From: Aliidiomarina sp. B3213
GTDB taxonomy: Bacteria; Pseudomonadota; Gammaproteobacteria; Enterobacterales; Alteromonadaceae
Direction: 5' to 3'
DNA: 64,000 nucleotides
Assembly (NCBI RefSeq): GCF_003290085.1
Contig: NZ_QMKJ01000002.1
Coordinates: 310,001-374,000, forward strand
The notes below the pieces were generated by a model. It made no database searches and was not told the origin of the DNA. It worked only from the letters and a program-made list of their open reading frames with translations. How positions within the stretch are numbered: the first letter of the stretch is position 1; each line of letters starts with the position of its first letter. Shown piece after piece: positions 57,294-64,000 of this stretch. The position numbers were made by a program, and so were the translations under genes.

Positions 57294-58660
57294 TGCTTAT
57301 GAAGAAAATCACTTTACCCAAGCAGTCTAAACTACAGTCTTCACACTTTATGTTTGGAGTTGCGACCAGCTCATTCCAAATTGAAGGTTCTGCGGACACA
57401 AGGGAGCCTTGCATCTGGGACACCTTTTGCTCTCAGTCGGGACGTATAAAAGACGGTTCTAACGGTATAGTAGCGTGCGACCACGTTGCAAAATGGCAAG
57501 AGGACGTTCAGCTTATCGCTAATTTAGGAGCGGAGGCCTATAGGTTCTCTATAGCTTGGGGACGCGTCATCAACGCTGACGGCAGTGTGAATAGAGTCGG
57601 ATTAGATTTTTACGTGAAACTTGTAGATGCGCTCAAGGCAAAAGGTATCGCAGTTCATGTCACGCTTTACCACTGGGATTTGCCTCAGTATCTCGAAGAC
57701 CGAGGGGGCTGGCTTAATCGCGAAACGGCATACCGATTTGCCGAATACGCTGAAGTTGTCGTAAAAGCCCTGGGTGACAAGGTAGCTCAATACTCCACAA
57801 TCAATGAGCCATTCTGTAGCGCTTACTTAAGCTACGAAGCGGGCATTCATGCACCAGGCCATAAGAATCGCAAAAGTGGCAGACAAGCAGCTCATTACCT
57901 ATTACTCGCCCACGGACTCGCACTACCTGTATTAAGAAAGTATGCACCAAATTCAGAGCATGGCATTGTTCTCAACTTTAGTCCGTGTTACCCAGCGACA
58001 GAAACCGAAGCTGATCGCCGTGCGGCACTTGCAGGGCACACTTACCACAATTTATGGTATTTGCAGGCTATTTTGACTGGTACCTATCCAACCCCCATTT
58101 ATCCACTCAAGAAGGATGAATATCCTGAAATTGAGCAAGGAGATATGGAGGTAATTTCCCAGCATATAGACTTTGTAGGTGTGAACTATTACACCAAAAC
58201 GGTTTTTCGAGAGAAAAATAACTGGTTCTCCGATGTTCCCGCGACAAAAGAACCCCTCACAACAATGGGCTGGGAAGTTTACCCGGAAGGTTTCACTGAA
58301 ATACTCGTTCAGCTTAACGAAACCTTCGACAACCTTCCTCCGATCTATATTACGGAGAATGGAGCAGCATTCCCTGACTATAACGATCAAGGAAGTATTC
58401 ACGACATCGCAAGAATTGATTACTATCAAAGGCACCTGCATGCGGTCCATGACGCAATAGAAGCTGGTGTAGAGATACGTGGCTATTTCGCTTGGAGCTT
58501 GCTCGACAATTTTGAGTGGGCTGAGGGGTATACGCAGCGTTTTGGTATTGTGTATGTTGACTTTGAAACACAGGAAAGAATATTGAAAGATAGTGCTAAG
58601 GCTTTGAGAGCCCTGTGGCTCGATAGGAAACTACAGAATCAGTCCGTGGAGGGCTTATGA
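57293..58660 (+). CDS. GH1 beta-glucosidase, cytosolic
   Basis: The 455-residue family 1 enzyme lacks a signal peptide and so hydrolyses imported beta-glucosides in the cytosol. The acid/base Glu172 is in TINEPF and the nucleophile Glu355 in YITENGAAF. The N-terminal FMFGVATSSFQIEG and late GYFAWSLLDNFEWAEGY are family signatures. A weak ACGGA ribosome site precedes the ATG at 57293. An ATG two codons later is equally possible. The stop overlaps the GPH transporter start by 4 bases. Laminaribiose is the expected substrate, but cellobiose is possible. Confidence 0.95.
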   Translation: MLMKKITLPKQSKLQSSHFMFGVATSSFQIEGSADTREPCIWDTFCSQSGRIKDGSNGIVACDHVAKWQEDVQLIANLGAEAYRFSIAWGRVINADGSVNRVGLDFYVKLVDALKAKGIAVHVTLYHWDLPQYLEDRGGWLNRETAYRFAEYAEVVVKALGDKVAQYSTINEPFCSAYLSYEAGIHAPGHKNRKSGRQAAHYLLLAHGLALPVLRKYAPNSEHGIVLNFSPCYPATETEADRRAALAGHTYHNLWYLQAILTGTYPTPIYPLKKDEYPEIEQGDMEVISQHIDFVGVNYYTKTVFREKNNWFSDVPATKEPLTTMGWEVYPEGFTEILVQLNETFDNLPPIYITENGAAFPDYNDQGSIHDIARIDYYQRHLHAVHDAIEAGVEIRGYFAWSLLDNFEWAEGYTQRFGIVYVDFETQERILKDSAKALRALWLDRKLQNQSVEGL

Positions 58661-59982
58661 TCTCTCGTAAGGAGAAAGTGGCCTATGGATTGGGTGATAC
58701 TGCTAGCAATCTTATCTTTCAAACGGTCATGCTATTTTTGGCATTTTTCTATACCGACATATTTGGTATTTCCGCAGCGGCCGTAGGAACTATGTTTTTA
58801 GTGGTCAGACTGATAGACGCAGTCACTGATCCGCTAATGGGATTACTCGCAGATAAAACTCAAACCCGCTTCGGCCAATTCAGGCCGTATTTAATCTGGC
58901 TCGTTATTCCTTTCGCCGTCTTTAGTATTCTTGCTTTTACAACACCGGGGCTATCAGGCTCCGGAAAGCTAGTTTACGCGTATGTAACTTACACTCTGCT
59001 TATGCTCGCATACACGGCAATTAATATTCCATATTCAGCGTTAGGTGCAGCAATCACACAAGACCCGGAAGAGCGTGTGTCAGTTCAATCCTACCGATTC
59101 GTTTTCGGTATGCTTGGGGGGCTAATCGTCACGTTATGTACGCTGCCGTTGGTTGAGGCTTTGGGAAATGGAAATAGAGCGCTAGGCTATCAACTCACCA
59201 TCGCCTTCATGAGCGTGCTCGGTGTCATTTTCTTTCTGATATGTTTCGCGGGTACGAAAGAGCGTACTCAACCGAACCACTCCCAAAATCTTACCTTAAA
59301 AAGTGGGCTCCAAGTTCTATGGAAAAATGATGCGCTCAAAACTTTGGCGATAGTTGCAGTGCTTCTGTTAACCGGTATCGCAATAAAAAATACGCTCGCC
59401 ATTTATTATGTGAAATATTACCTGATGCGTGACGACTTGGTCACAGAATTTGTCTCGATTGGTATGGTGGGTAATATTTTAGGTTGTGCGATAGCGAATC
59501 CACTAACGCGCCGAGTCGACAAAGTTATTGCGTACAAGGCGTTACAACTTATTGCAGCCGCTCTTTCGCTACTTGCATTTTGGGTTGCGCCTAACCAACT
59601 TTCACTCGCTTTTATTCTCTATTTCTTTTGGTCATTTTTCTTACAAATGGCAACCCCCATGCTTTGGGCAAAAATTGCTGATGTTGTCGATCTAGGGCAA
59701 AAACAGTCTGGTATCCGCGCTACCGGATTAATATATGCTTCGGTAGTGTTCTTCATTAAAATAGGTATCGCTATTGGTGGGGCTATCGCAGGATGGTGGC
59801 TCGCCCTATATGGGTATCAAGCAGATCAAACGCAGACAGCCGAAAGTCAATTTGGTATTCTCGTAGCCTTTACCGTATTACCGGCAATCTGTTCTATATT
59901 AGTAGCTTGGGTAATGCGTGGATATAAACTCGATCAAACACGTGTTTTACGGATATCTAAAGAGCTCACACAAAAAATATAA
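58657..59982 (+). CDS. GPH-family glycoside:cation symporter
   Basis: The 441-residue membrane protein starts MISRKEKVAYGLGDTASNLIFQTVMLFLAFFYTD and contains LIDAVTDPLMGLLADKT and RFGQFRPYLIW, hallmarks of the GPH group (MelB, XynP). Twelve hydrophobic helices are apparent. It is coupled by an ATGA overlap to the GH1 gene, so it most likely imports the disaccharide or short oligosaccharide that GH1 cleaves, using Na+ or H+. It complements the FucP-like monosaccharide carrier of the divergent operon. Confidence 0.92.
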   Translation: MISRKEKVAYGLGDTASNLIFQTVMLFLAFFYTDIFGISAAAVGTMFLVVRLIDAVTDPLMGLLADKTQTRFGQFRPYLIWLVIPFAVFSILAFTTPGLSGSGKLVYAYVTYTLLMLAYTAINIPYSALGAAITQDPEERVSVQSYRFVFGMLGGLIVTLCTLPLVEALGNGNRALGYQLTIAFMSVLGVIFFLICFAGTKERTQPNHSQNLTLKSGLQVLWKNDALKTLAIVAVLLLTGIAIKNTLAIYYVKYYLMRDDLVTEFVSIGMVGNILGCAIANPLTRRVDKVIAYKALQLIAAALSLLAFWVAPNQLSLAFILYFFWSFFLQMATPMLWAKIADVVDLGQKQSGIRATGLIYASVVFFIKIGIAIGGAIAGWWLALYGYQADQTQTAESQFGILVAFTVLPAICSILVAWVMRGYKLDQTRVLRISKELTQKI

Positions 59983-60009
59983 TTAGAAGCTAGCGAGACC
60001 CCAACACAT

Positions 60010-61014
60010 ATGGCGACAATATACGAAGTTGCGAAACTTGCCGGAGTGAGCCTTGCCACGATTTCTCGTGTCATTAATCAAACGGCTCCAGTTCGCGAGT
60101 CCACCAAAATTAAAGTAGAAGCGGCAATGAAAGAACTTGGGTACCGCCCTAACTCTGTTGCCCAATCGCTAGCCACCAACCGCTCAAATAGTGTGGGCAT
60201 TCTCGTTTCTGAATTAGGTGGCCCATTTTATAGTGAGTTAATTAGCCGCATTGAGGCGGAATTTAGAAATGCTGGTAAGCACGTCATCATTGCAGCAGGT
60301 CATAGTCACGAAGAAGTTGAACGAGAGCGAATCGAGTTTTTAATGAGTCGTAATTGCGACGCACTGATTCTGCACGTCGAATCAGTTAGTGACGAATATT
60401 TACAAGAGCTTGCAGAGCAAAACAAAGCGTTCGTGATTATTAACCGCTCGGTAGCGGCTCTCTCCGACCGCTGCATTACCCTCGACAATCAACTAGGTGG
60501 CTACTTAGCTACTGAATTCTTGCTTCGAAAAGGTCATAAGCGCATTGCATATATTTCCGGGCCTATGTGGAAAAATGACGCGAGTGAGCGCTATAAGGGA
60601 CACCTTCAAGCATTAAAGGAATACCACATCGAAGAAGACATCTCTTTATTCTACGAGGGAGACTTCCAAGAAACAGGCGGCGTACATGGCTTTGCTCATT
60701 TAAGCGCTAAGCACAGTAAACATAGTGAGCTAGGATTCACCGCGCTTGTGTGCGGAAATGACGAGATGGCCGCTGGTGCGATGGCCGTAGCCCATGATAG
60801 AGGGTTAGATATTCCGCATGACCTGTCTATAGTTGGCTTTGATAATGTCAATTTCTCACATTACACCTATCCGAAATTAACCACCATAGATTATCCGATA
60901 GCAGAGATCGGGCAAATGGCCGCGCGCTGGGTGCTTAAACATGTTTACAAACAAGACATCGAAAGAATCCAATCGGTATTTAAACCGAGACTGATGCTTC
61001 GGGATTCCTGCTGA
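60010..61014 (+). CDS. LacI-family transcriptional regulator of the glucan locus
   Basis: The 334-residue regulator has an N-terminal helix-turn-helix (MATIYEVAKLAGVSLATISRV) and a hinge helix with NSVAQSLATNRS (about 53-64). A periplasmic-binding-like effector domain follows, with GFTALVCGNDEMAAGAM and DLSIVGFDN. It is the third gene of the GH1 operon, 27 bases after the GPH gene. It is the obvious candidate to bind the two GAAAGCGCTTTC palindromes in this window. The inducer may be glucose or a glucan disaccharide. Its 3' end overlaps the convergent membrane-protein gene by 35 bases. Confidence 0.93.
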   Translation: MATIYEVAKLAGVSLATISRVINQTAPVRESTKIKVEAAMKELGYRPNSVAQSLATNRSNSVGILVSELGGPFYSELISRIEAEFRNAGKHVIIAAGHSHEEVERERIEFLMSRNCDALILHVESVSDEYLQELAEQNKAFVIINRSVAALSDRCITLDNQLGGYLATEFLLRKGHKRIAYISGPMWKNDASERYKGHLQALKEYHIEEDISLFYEGDFQETGGVHGFAHLSAKHSKHSELGFTALVCGNDEMAAGAMAVAHDRGLDIPHDLSIVGFDNVNFSHYTYPKLTTIDYPIAEIGQMAARWVLKHVYKQDIERIQSVFKPRLMLRDSC

Positions 61015-61534
61015 TTTTTGAAAGGATTTTCTGATATCTCGGACGATTGTACCTTTGTACAATGACTGGATAGAGGTTGAGCAGTATATTGGTTGCAATC
61101 AACCATACGGAACCTTGCAATCCATGTAACCACGCCACCACGACGGCCACAAGCGATACCACCACAAATATTACGACATGCCCAAATTCGGACACACGCG
61201 TTCGGTACTCAAGCTGCTTTAGCAACTCTTTCTTTTTTCCTACTGGGTTCGCTTGTTTATTCAGCCTTTCCCAACCCGTCCAAATTAGAATCTTGCGAAA
61301 CATATGAACACCAACGTAACGATAAGCATTTCCTGCTTGCTCCCACGCTCGCGTATCGAAATATGCACAATTAAGTTTGGGCTTGAGTGTTTCGGTATAA
61401 AACAGCATCACCATCATTAATATGAAATTAAGTGTCCATGCAAAAACGAACGAAGACGAGCCTTTCCAACGCAATATCCAGATTACCGCTGCTAGGCCTA
61501 TAAGAAAAACAAGCAAAACTTTTAAATTACGCAT
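60980..61534 (-). CDS. Membrane protein, CrtO-like (glycosyl-diaponeurosporenoate acyltransferase family)
   Basis: The 184-residue protein has four hydrophobic helices (about 5-22, 28-46, 118-138 and 143-162). The block AWEQAGNAYRYVGVHMFRKIL in the first half, and LLNLYPVIVQRYNRPRYQ near the end, resemble the small integral-membrane CrtO acyltransferase family known from staphyloxanthin synthesis. A Glu/His pair in SEFGH may be catalytic. No carotenoid genes are nearby, so the substrate here is probably different. The family call is by eye. A terminator precedes its start, so it has its own promoter. Confidence 0.6.
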   Translation of the reverse strand: MRNLKVLLVFLIGLAAVIWILRWKGSSSFVFAWTLNFILMMVMLFYTETLKPKLNCAYFDTRAWEQAGNAYRYVGVHMFRKILIWTGWERLNKQANPVGKKKELLKQLEYRTRVSEFGHVVIFVVVSLVAVVVAWLHGLQGSVWLIATNILLNLYPVIVQRYNRPRYQKILSKISRNPEASVSV

Positions 61535-61546
61535 CGAATGTCCTTG

Positions 61547-61583
61547 AAAAAAAACGCCTCAGGGGAAAACCACTGAGGCGTTT
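61547..61583 (-). terminator. Terminator of the M13 peptidase gene
   Basis: CGCCTCAG (61555-61562) and CTGAGGCG (61573-61580) form an 8-bp stem with a 10-base loop. The A-run at 61547-61554 gives the minus-strand T-run. Confidence 0.9.
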
Positions 61584-61606
61584 ATAATTCCAAGTAATAA
61601 GCTGAA

Positions 61607-63655
61607 TTACCAGATAATTACACGATCTTCAGGAGCTAAGTACATACCATCGCCTTCTTGCACGTTAAATGCTTCGTAGAACGCAGGAATGTTACGTGGT
61701 GCACCCAATGCACGATACTGTGCAGGAGAGTGAGGGCCACGCGCTAGCTGAGCACGCATCGCGTCTTCACGATACTTACCTTTCCAAATTTGTGCCCAGC
61801 TCAAGAAGAAACGTTGCTCGCCAGTAAAGCCATCCATGACCGGAGATGCTTCACCGTCTAGAGACATTTGGTAAGCACGATAAGCACTTAACAAGCCCAC
61901 GTGGTCACCAATGTTCTCACCAAGAGAAATGCGACCGTCGATATGCATACCCGGCAGCGGTTCAAATGCAGAGTACTGTTCTACTAACATGCCAGTAAGT
62001 GCTTCGAACTGCTCACGATCTTGATCAGACCACCAGTTTCTTAGGTTACCTTGACCGTCGTAACGTGAACCTTGGTCGTCAAAGCCGTGACCGATCTCAT
62101 GACCGATAACTGCGCCGATACCACCATAGTTCACTGCATCGTCCGCATTCATGTCAAAGAACGGAGGCTGCAAGATACCCGCTGGGAATACGATTTCGTT
62201 AGCAGTTGGGCTGTAGTATGCGTTCACACGTTGTGGGTTCATTCCCCAGCGTGAACGGTCTACCGGTTGGCCGATATCTGCAATGTTTTCGTCGTATTCA
62301 AAGTTTGCTGCACGAATCGTGTTGCCGATTAAGTCACCTGGCATGATTTCCAAGTCAGAGAAGTCTCTCCACTCGTCTGGGTAACCAATTTTCGGTGTAA
62401 AGTTAGCAAGCTTCTCAAGCGCTTCTACTTTAGTATCTGGTGTCATCCACTCAAGTTCGTTAATAGACTGCTCCATCGCAACCAATAGGTTATCAATAAG
62501 CTCACCCATACGCTCTTTTGCTTCAGGTGGGAAGTGGCGTGCTACGTATTCTTGACCCAGCACTTCGCCTAACGCACCGTTAGTCGCTTGAACACCGCGC
62601 TTCCAACGTTCTTGCTGTTCTGGAGTACCATTCAATGTAGTTGAGTAGAAGTCGAACTGAAGATCTGCAACTGTGCTATGTAGACGAGAAGCAAAGCTAC
62701 TCAATAAGCGAACTTGCAGATAGTCTTTCCAAGTAGCAAGGTCTACATCGGTGTACATTTCACCTAAAGTTTCAATGTAAGAAGGCGTATTTACAATCAC
62801 GTAATCTGCCGCTGTTACACCTGCTGCTTCCGCCATTGCGTCGTAGTTAATGTCGCCAGTTAAAGCACGAACTTCGTCAATCGACATTTTGTTGTAGCGT
62901 GCTTCAGCGTCGCGAATTTCCAAACGCGTCCAGTGGTGCTCGGCAAGTGACAACTCTAAGTCGTAAACGCGCTGTGCAGCGTCTGCTGCATTCTCATGAC
63001 CAAGCTCTGCAAACATCGCTTCTAAATATTCAACATACTTAGTTCTGATGTTCTCGAACTCAGCGTTGTCGCGGAAATAGTAATCGCGATCCGGTAAGCC
63101 AAGACCAGACTGTACTAAATGAAGTGCGTAAACTTCAGGGTTCTTTGCGTCGGTAGACACATAGAACGCGAGAGGGCCGCCTAAACCGTCACGGCGCATA
63201 GAAGCCATGGTAGTCGTTAGTTCTTCATGGCTATTAATGCCACCAATTTGAGCCAGCATAGGCTGAATTGGGCTTAAACCGAGAGCTTCAATACGCTCTT
63301 CGTCCATAAAGCTGTTGTAGAAATCACCAATTTTCTGTTCATTGGTGCCTTCTGCTGCGCTCTTGTCAGCAGCGTCTTCGATAATGCTACGTAAACGTGT
63401 CTCGTTTTGACGCGCTAGCATATCAAATGAACCAAAGCGCGAACGATCACTAGGGATTTCAGTATTCTCATACCAAGAGCCGTTCACAAACATAAACAAG
63501 TCGTCTTGTGGGCGAACGCTGGTATCAAAGTCTTCTAGCATTAAGCCAGAAGTTAGATCTGTGGACGCTGTGGTATCGTTATCGTCGGTACTGACACACG
63601 CCGCCAGACCAAGTGCCAATGCGATACTCGCAGCAGCTAATTTAACTTTCAACAT
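61607..63655 (-). CDS. M13-family (neprilysin-like) metallopeptidase lipoprotein
   Basis: The 682-residue zinc peptidase has a lipobox at LAAC (about Cys20). The M13 N-terminal region starts near FDTSVRPQDDLFMFVNGSWYENTEIP. The catalytic zinc site is HEIGH (His519, Glu520, His523), and GENIGDHVGL supplies the third ligand Glu. NAYYSPTANEIVFPAGILQPPFFD is the substrate-binding NAYY motif. The C-terminus is IIW instead of the usual CxVW. It likely degrades peptides in the periplasm. It is a single-gene unit with a terminator. Confidence 0.95.
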   Translation of the reverse strand: MLKVKLAAASIALALGLAACVSTDDNDTTASTDLTSGLMLEDFDTSVRPQDDLFMFVNGSWYENTEIPSDRSRFGSFDMLARQNETRLRSIIEDAADKSAAEGTNEQKIGDFYNSFMDEERIEALGLSPIQPMLAQIGGINSHEELTTTMASMRRDGLGGPLAFYVSTDAKNPEVYALHLVQSGLGLPDRDYYFRDNAEFENIRTKYVEYLEAMFAELGHENAADAAQRVYDLELSLAEHHWTRLEIRDAEARYNKMSIDEVRALTGDINYDAMAEAAGVTAADYVIVNTPSYIETLGEMYTDVDLATWKDYLQVRLLSSFASRLHSTVADLQFDFYSTTLNGTPEQQERWKRGVQATNGALGEVLGQEYVARHFPPEAKERMGELIDNLLVAMEQSINELEWMTPDTKVEALEKLANFTPKIGYPDEWRDFSDLEIMPGDLIGNTIRAANFEYDENIADIGQPVDRSRWGMNPQRVNAYYSPTANEIVFPAGILQPPFFDMNADDAVNYGGIGAVIGHEIGHGFDDQGSRYDGQGNLRNWWSDQDREQFEALTGMLVEQYSAFEPLPGMHIDGRISLGENIGDHVGLLSAYRAYQMSLDGEASPVMDGFTGEQRFFLSWAQIWKGKYREDAMRAQLARGPHSPAQYRALGAPRNIPAFYEAFNVQEGDGMYLAPEDRVIIW

Positions 63656-63776
63656 ACTTCATGCCTCTTTGTTGGATGCGGAGGTAGTTCTATACCCCAA
63701 CAAGTCTAATTCCAATCGAAATTCGACAAAAGGCATTGTTCTTGCGTTTTTGTAACGAGATGCTACGACTTGAACC

Positions 63777-64000
63777 TTAAAATAGGTGTCCGAACTTCCG
63801 GCTTTTAGTTTCCAAGTAGTGCTTATTATGGGGGGTTCCCTCGGTAATATGAGGAATTCGCGTATCTATTTTCACACCGTACTCAGACAGTGCCTCTAAT
63901 TTTCGAGGGTTGTTAGTCATCAGTTGTACGCTACTTACACCCAGCAGCTCAAAGATTCCTGCTGCAATGTCATATTCCCGAGCGTCAGCCTGAAATCCAA
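63777..64000 (-). CDS. ribA: GTP cyclohydrolase II, C-terminal end only
   Basis: The last 224 bases read on the minus strand as an open frame of about 74 residues ending in TAA (63777-63779). It begins GFQADAREYDIAAGIFELLG, followed by VQLMTNNPRKLEALSEYGV and HNKHYLETKSRKFGH. This is the RibA C-terminal region, where the ADxREY and TNNPRK motifs bind GTP and close the active site for the first step of riboflavin synthesis. The start lies beyond the window. It could be a RibA-like paralogue rather than the main enzyme. Confidence 0.85.
   Translation of the reverse strand, partial: GFQADAREYDIAAGIFELLGVSSVQLMTNNPRKLEALSEYGVKIDTRIPHITEGTPHNKHYLETKSRKFGHLF

Overview
The window looks like part of the chromosome of a marine gammaproteobacterium of the order Alteromonadales, possibly Idiomarinaceae or a close relative. 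This is an inference from gene content: ispB facing rplU-rpmA-obgE-folA, mdh facing argR, aconitase B, a DUF3718 protein, a DUF2058 (YaiL) protein, a DUF5117 metalloprotease, an M13 peptidase, and a TonB/GH16/GH3 glucan locus. No rRNA, tRNA, CRISPR array, integrase or transposase was seen.

Layout. 0-4 kb: the tail of an FAD oxidoreductase, then an operon of a secreted S33 peptidase and a NatA/NatB-type ABC exporter, then a DUF3718 protein. 4-9.4 kb: housekeeping genes folA, obgE, rpmA, rplU, ispB, mdh and argR, with a REP-like palindrome behind ispB. 9.4-14.6 kb: a tightly overlapping surface-glycan operon (acyltransferase, UDP-sugar dehydrogenase, glycosyltransferase, divergent DyP-type peroxidase). 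14.7-18.1 kb: DUF2058 and two poorly characterised exported or membrane-anchored proteins. 18.2-24.5 kb: acnB, a CPA2 antiporter coupled to a small hydrolase, an orphan Gln-rich protein and a LysR regulator. 24.6-28.8 kb: a two-gene RND drug-type pump. 28.8-35.7 kb: a heavy-metal RND operon that also carries ogt and a lipoprotein. 35.9-39.6 kb: a secreted metzincin-like protease translationally coupled to an unusual Nramp-family transporter.

The central feature is 39.6-61.0 kb, a nearly continuous route from an external beta-glucan, probably laminarin, to pyruvate and triose phosphate. A GH16 endo-glucanase lipoprotein with three C-terminal repeats and a TonB receptor act at the surface. A GH3 lipoprotein, two sugar transporters (FucP/GluP-like and GPH) and a cytosolic GH1 complete breakdown and uptake. 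Glucokinase, Zwf, Pgl, Edd and Eda form the Entner-Doudoroff branch, and GAPDH follows. Two regulatory layers are readable in the DNA. A LacI-family protein is encoded in the locus, and a GAAAGCGCTTTC palindrome overlaps the -10 box of both glucan promoters. HexR is encoded divergently from zwf, with two HexR-like boxes in the zwf-hexR gap.

The window ends with a CrtO-like membrane protein, an M13 peptidase lipoprotein and the C-terminal end of a GTP cyclohydrolase II. No wholly new system can be proven from the sequence alone. The best leads are the triplicated WDCC repeat of the GH16, the CusA-like pump with two extra membrane segments, the Nramp variant coupled to a metalloprotease, and the DyP variant in a glycan operon.
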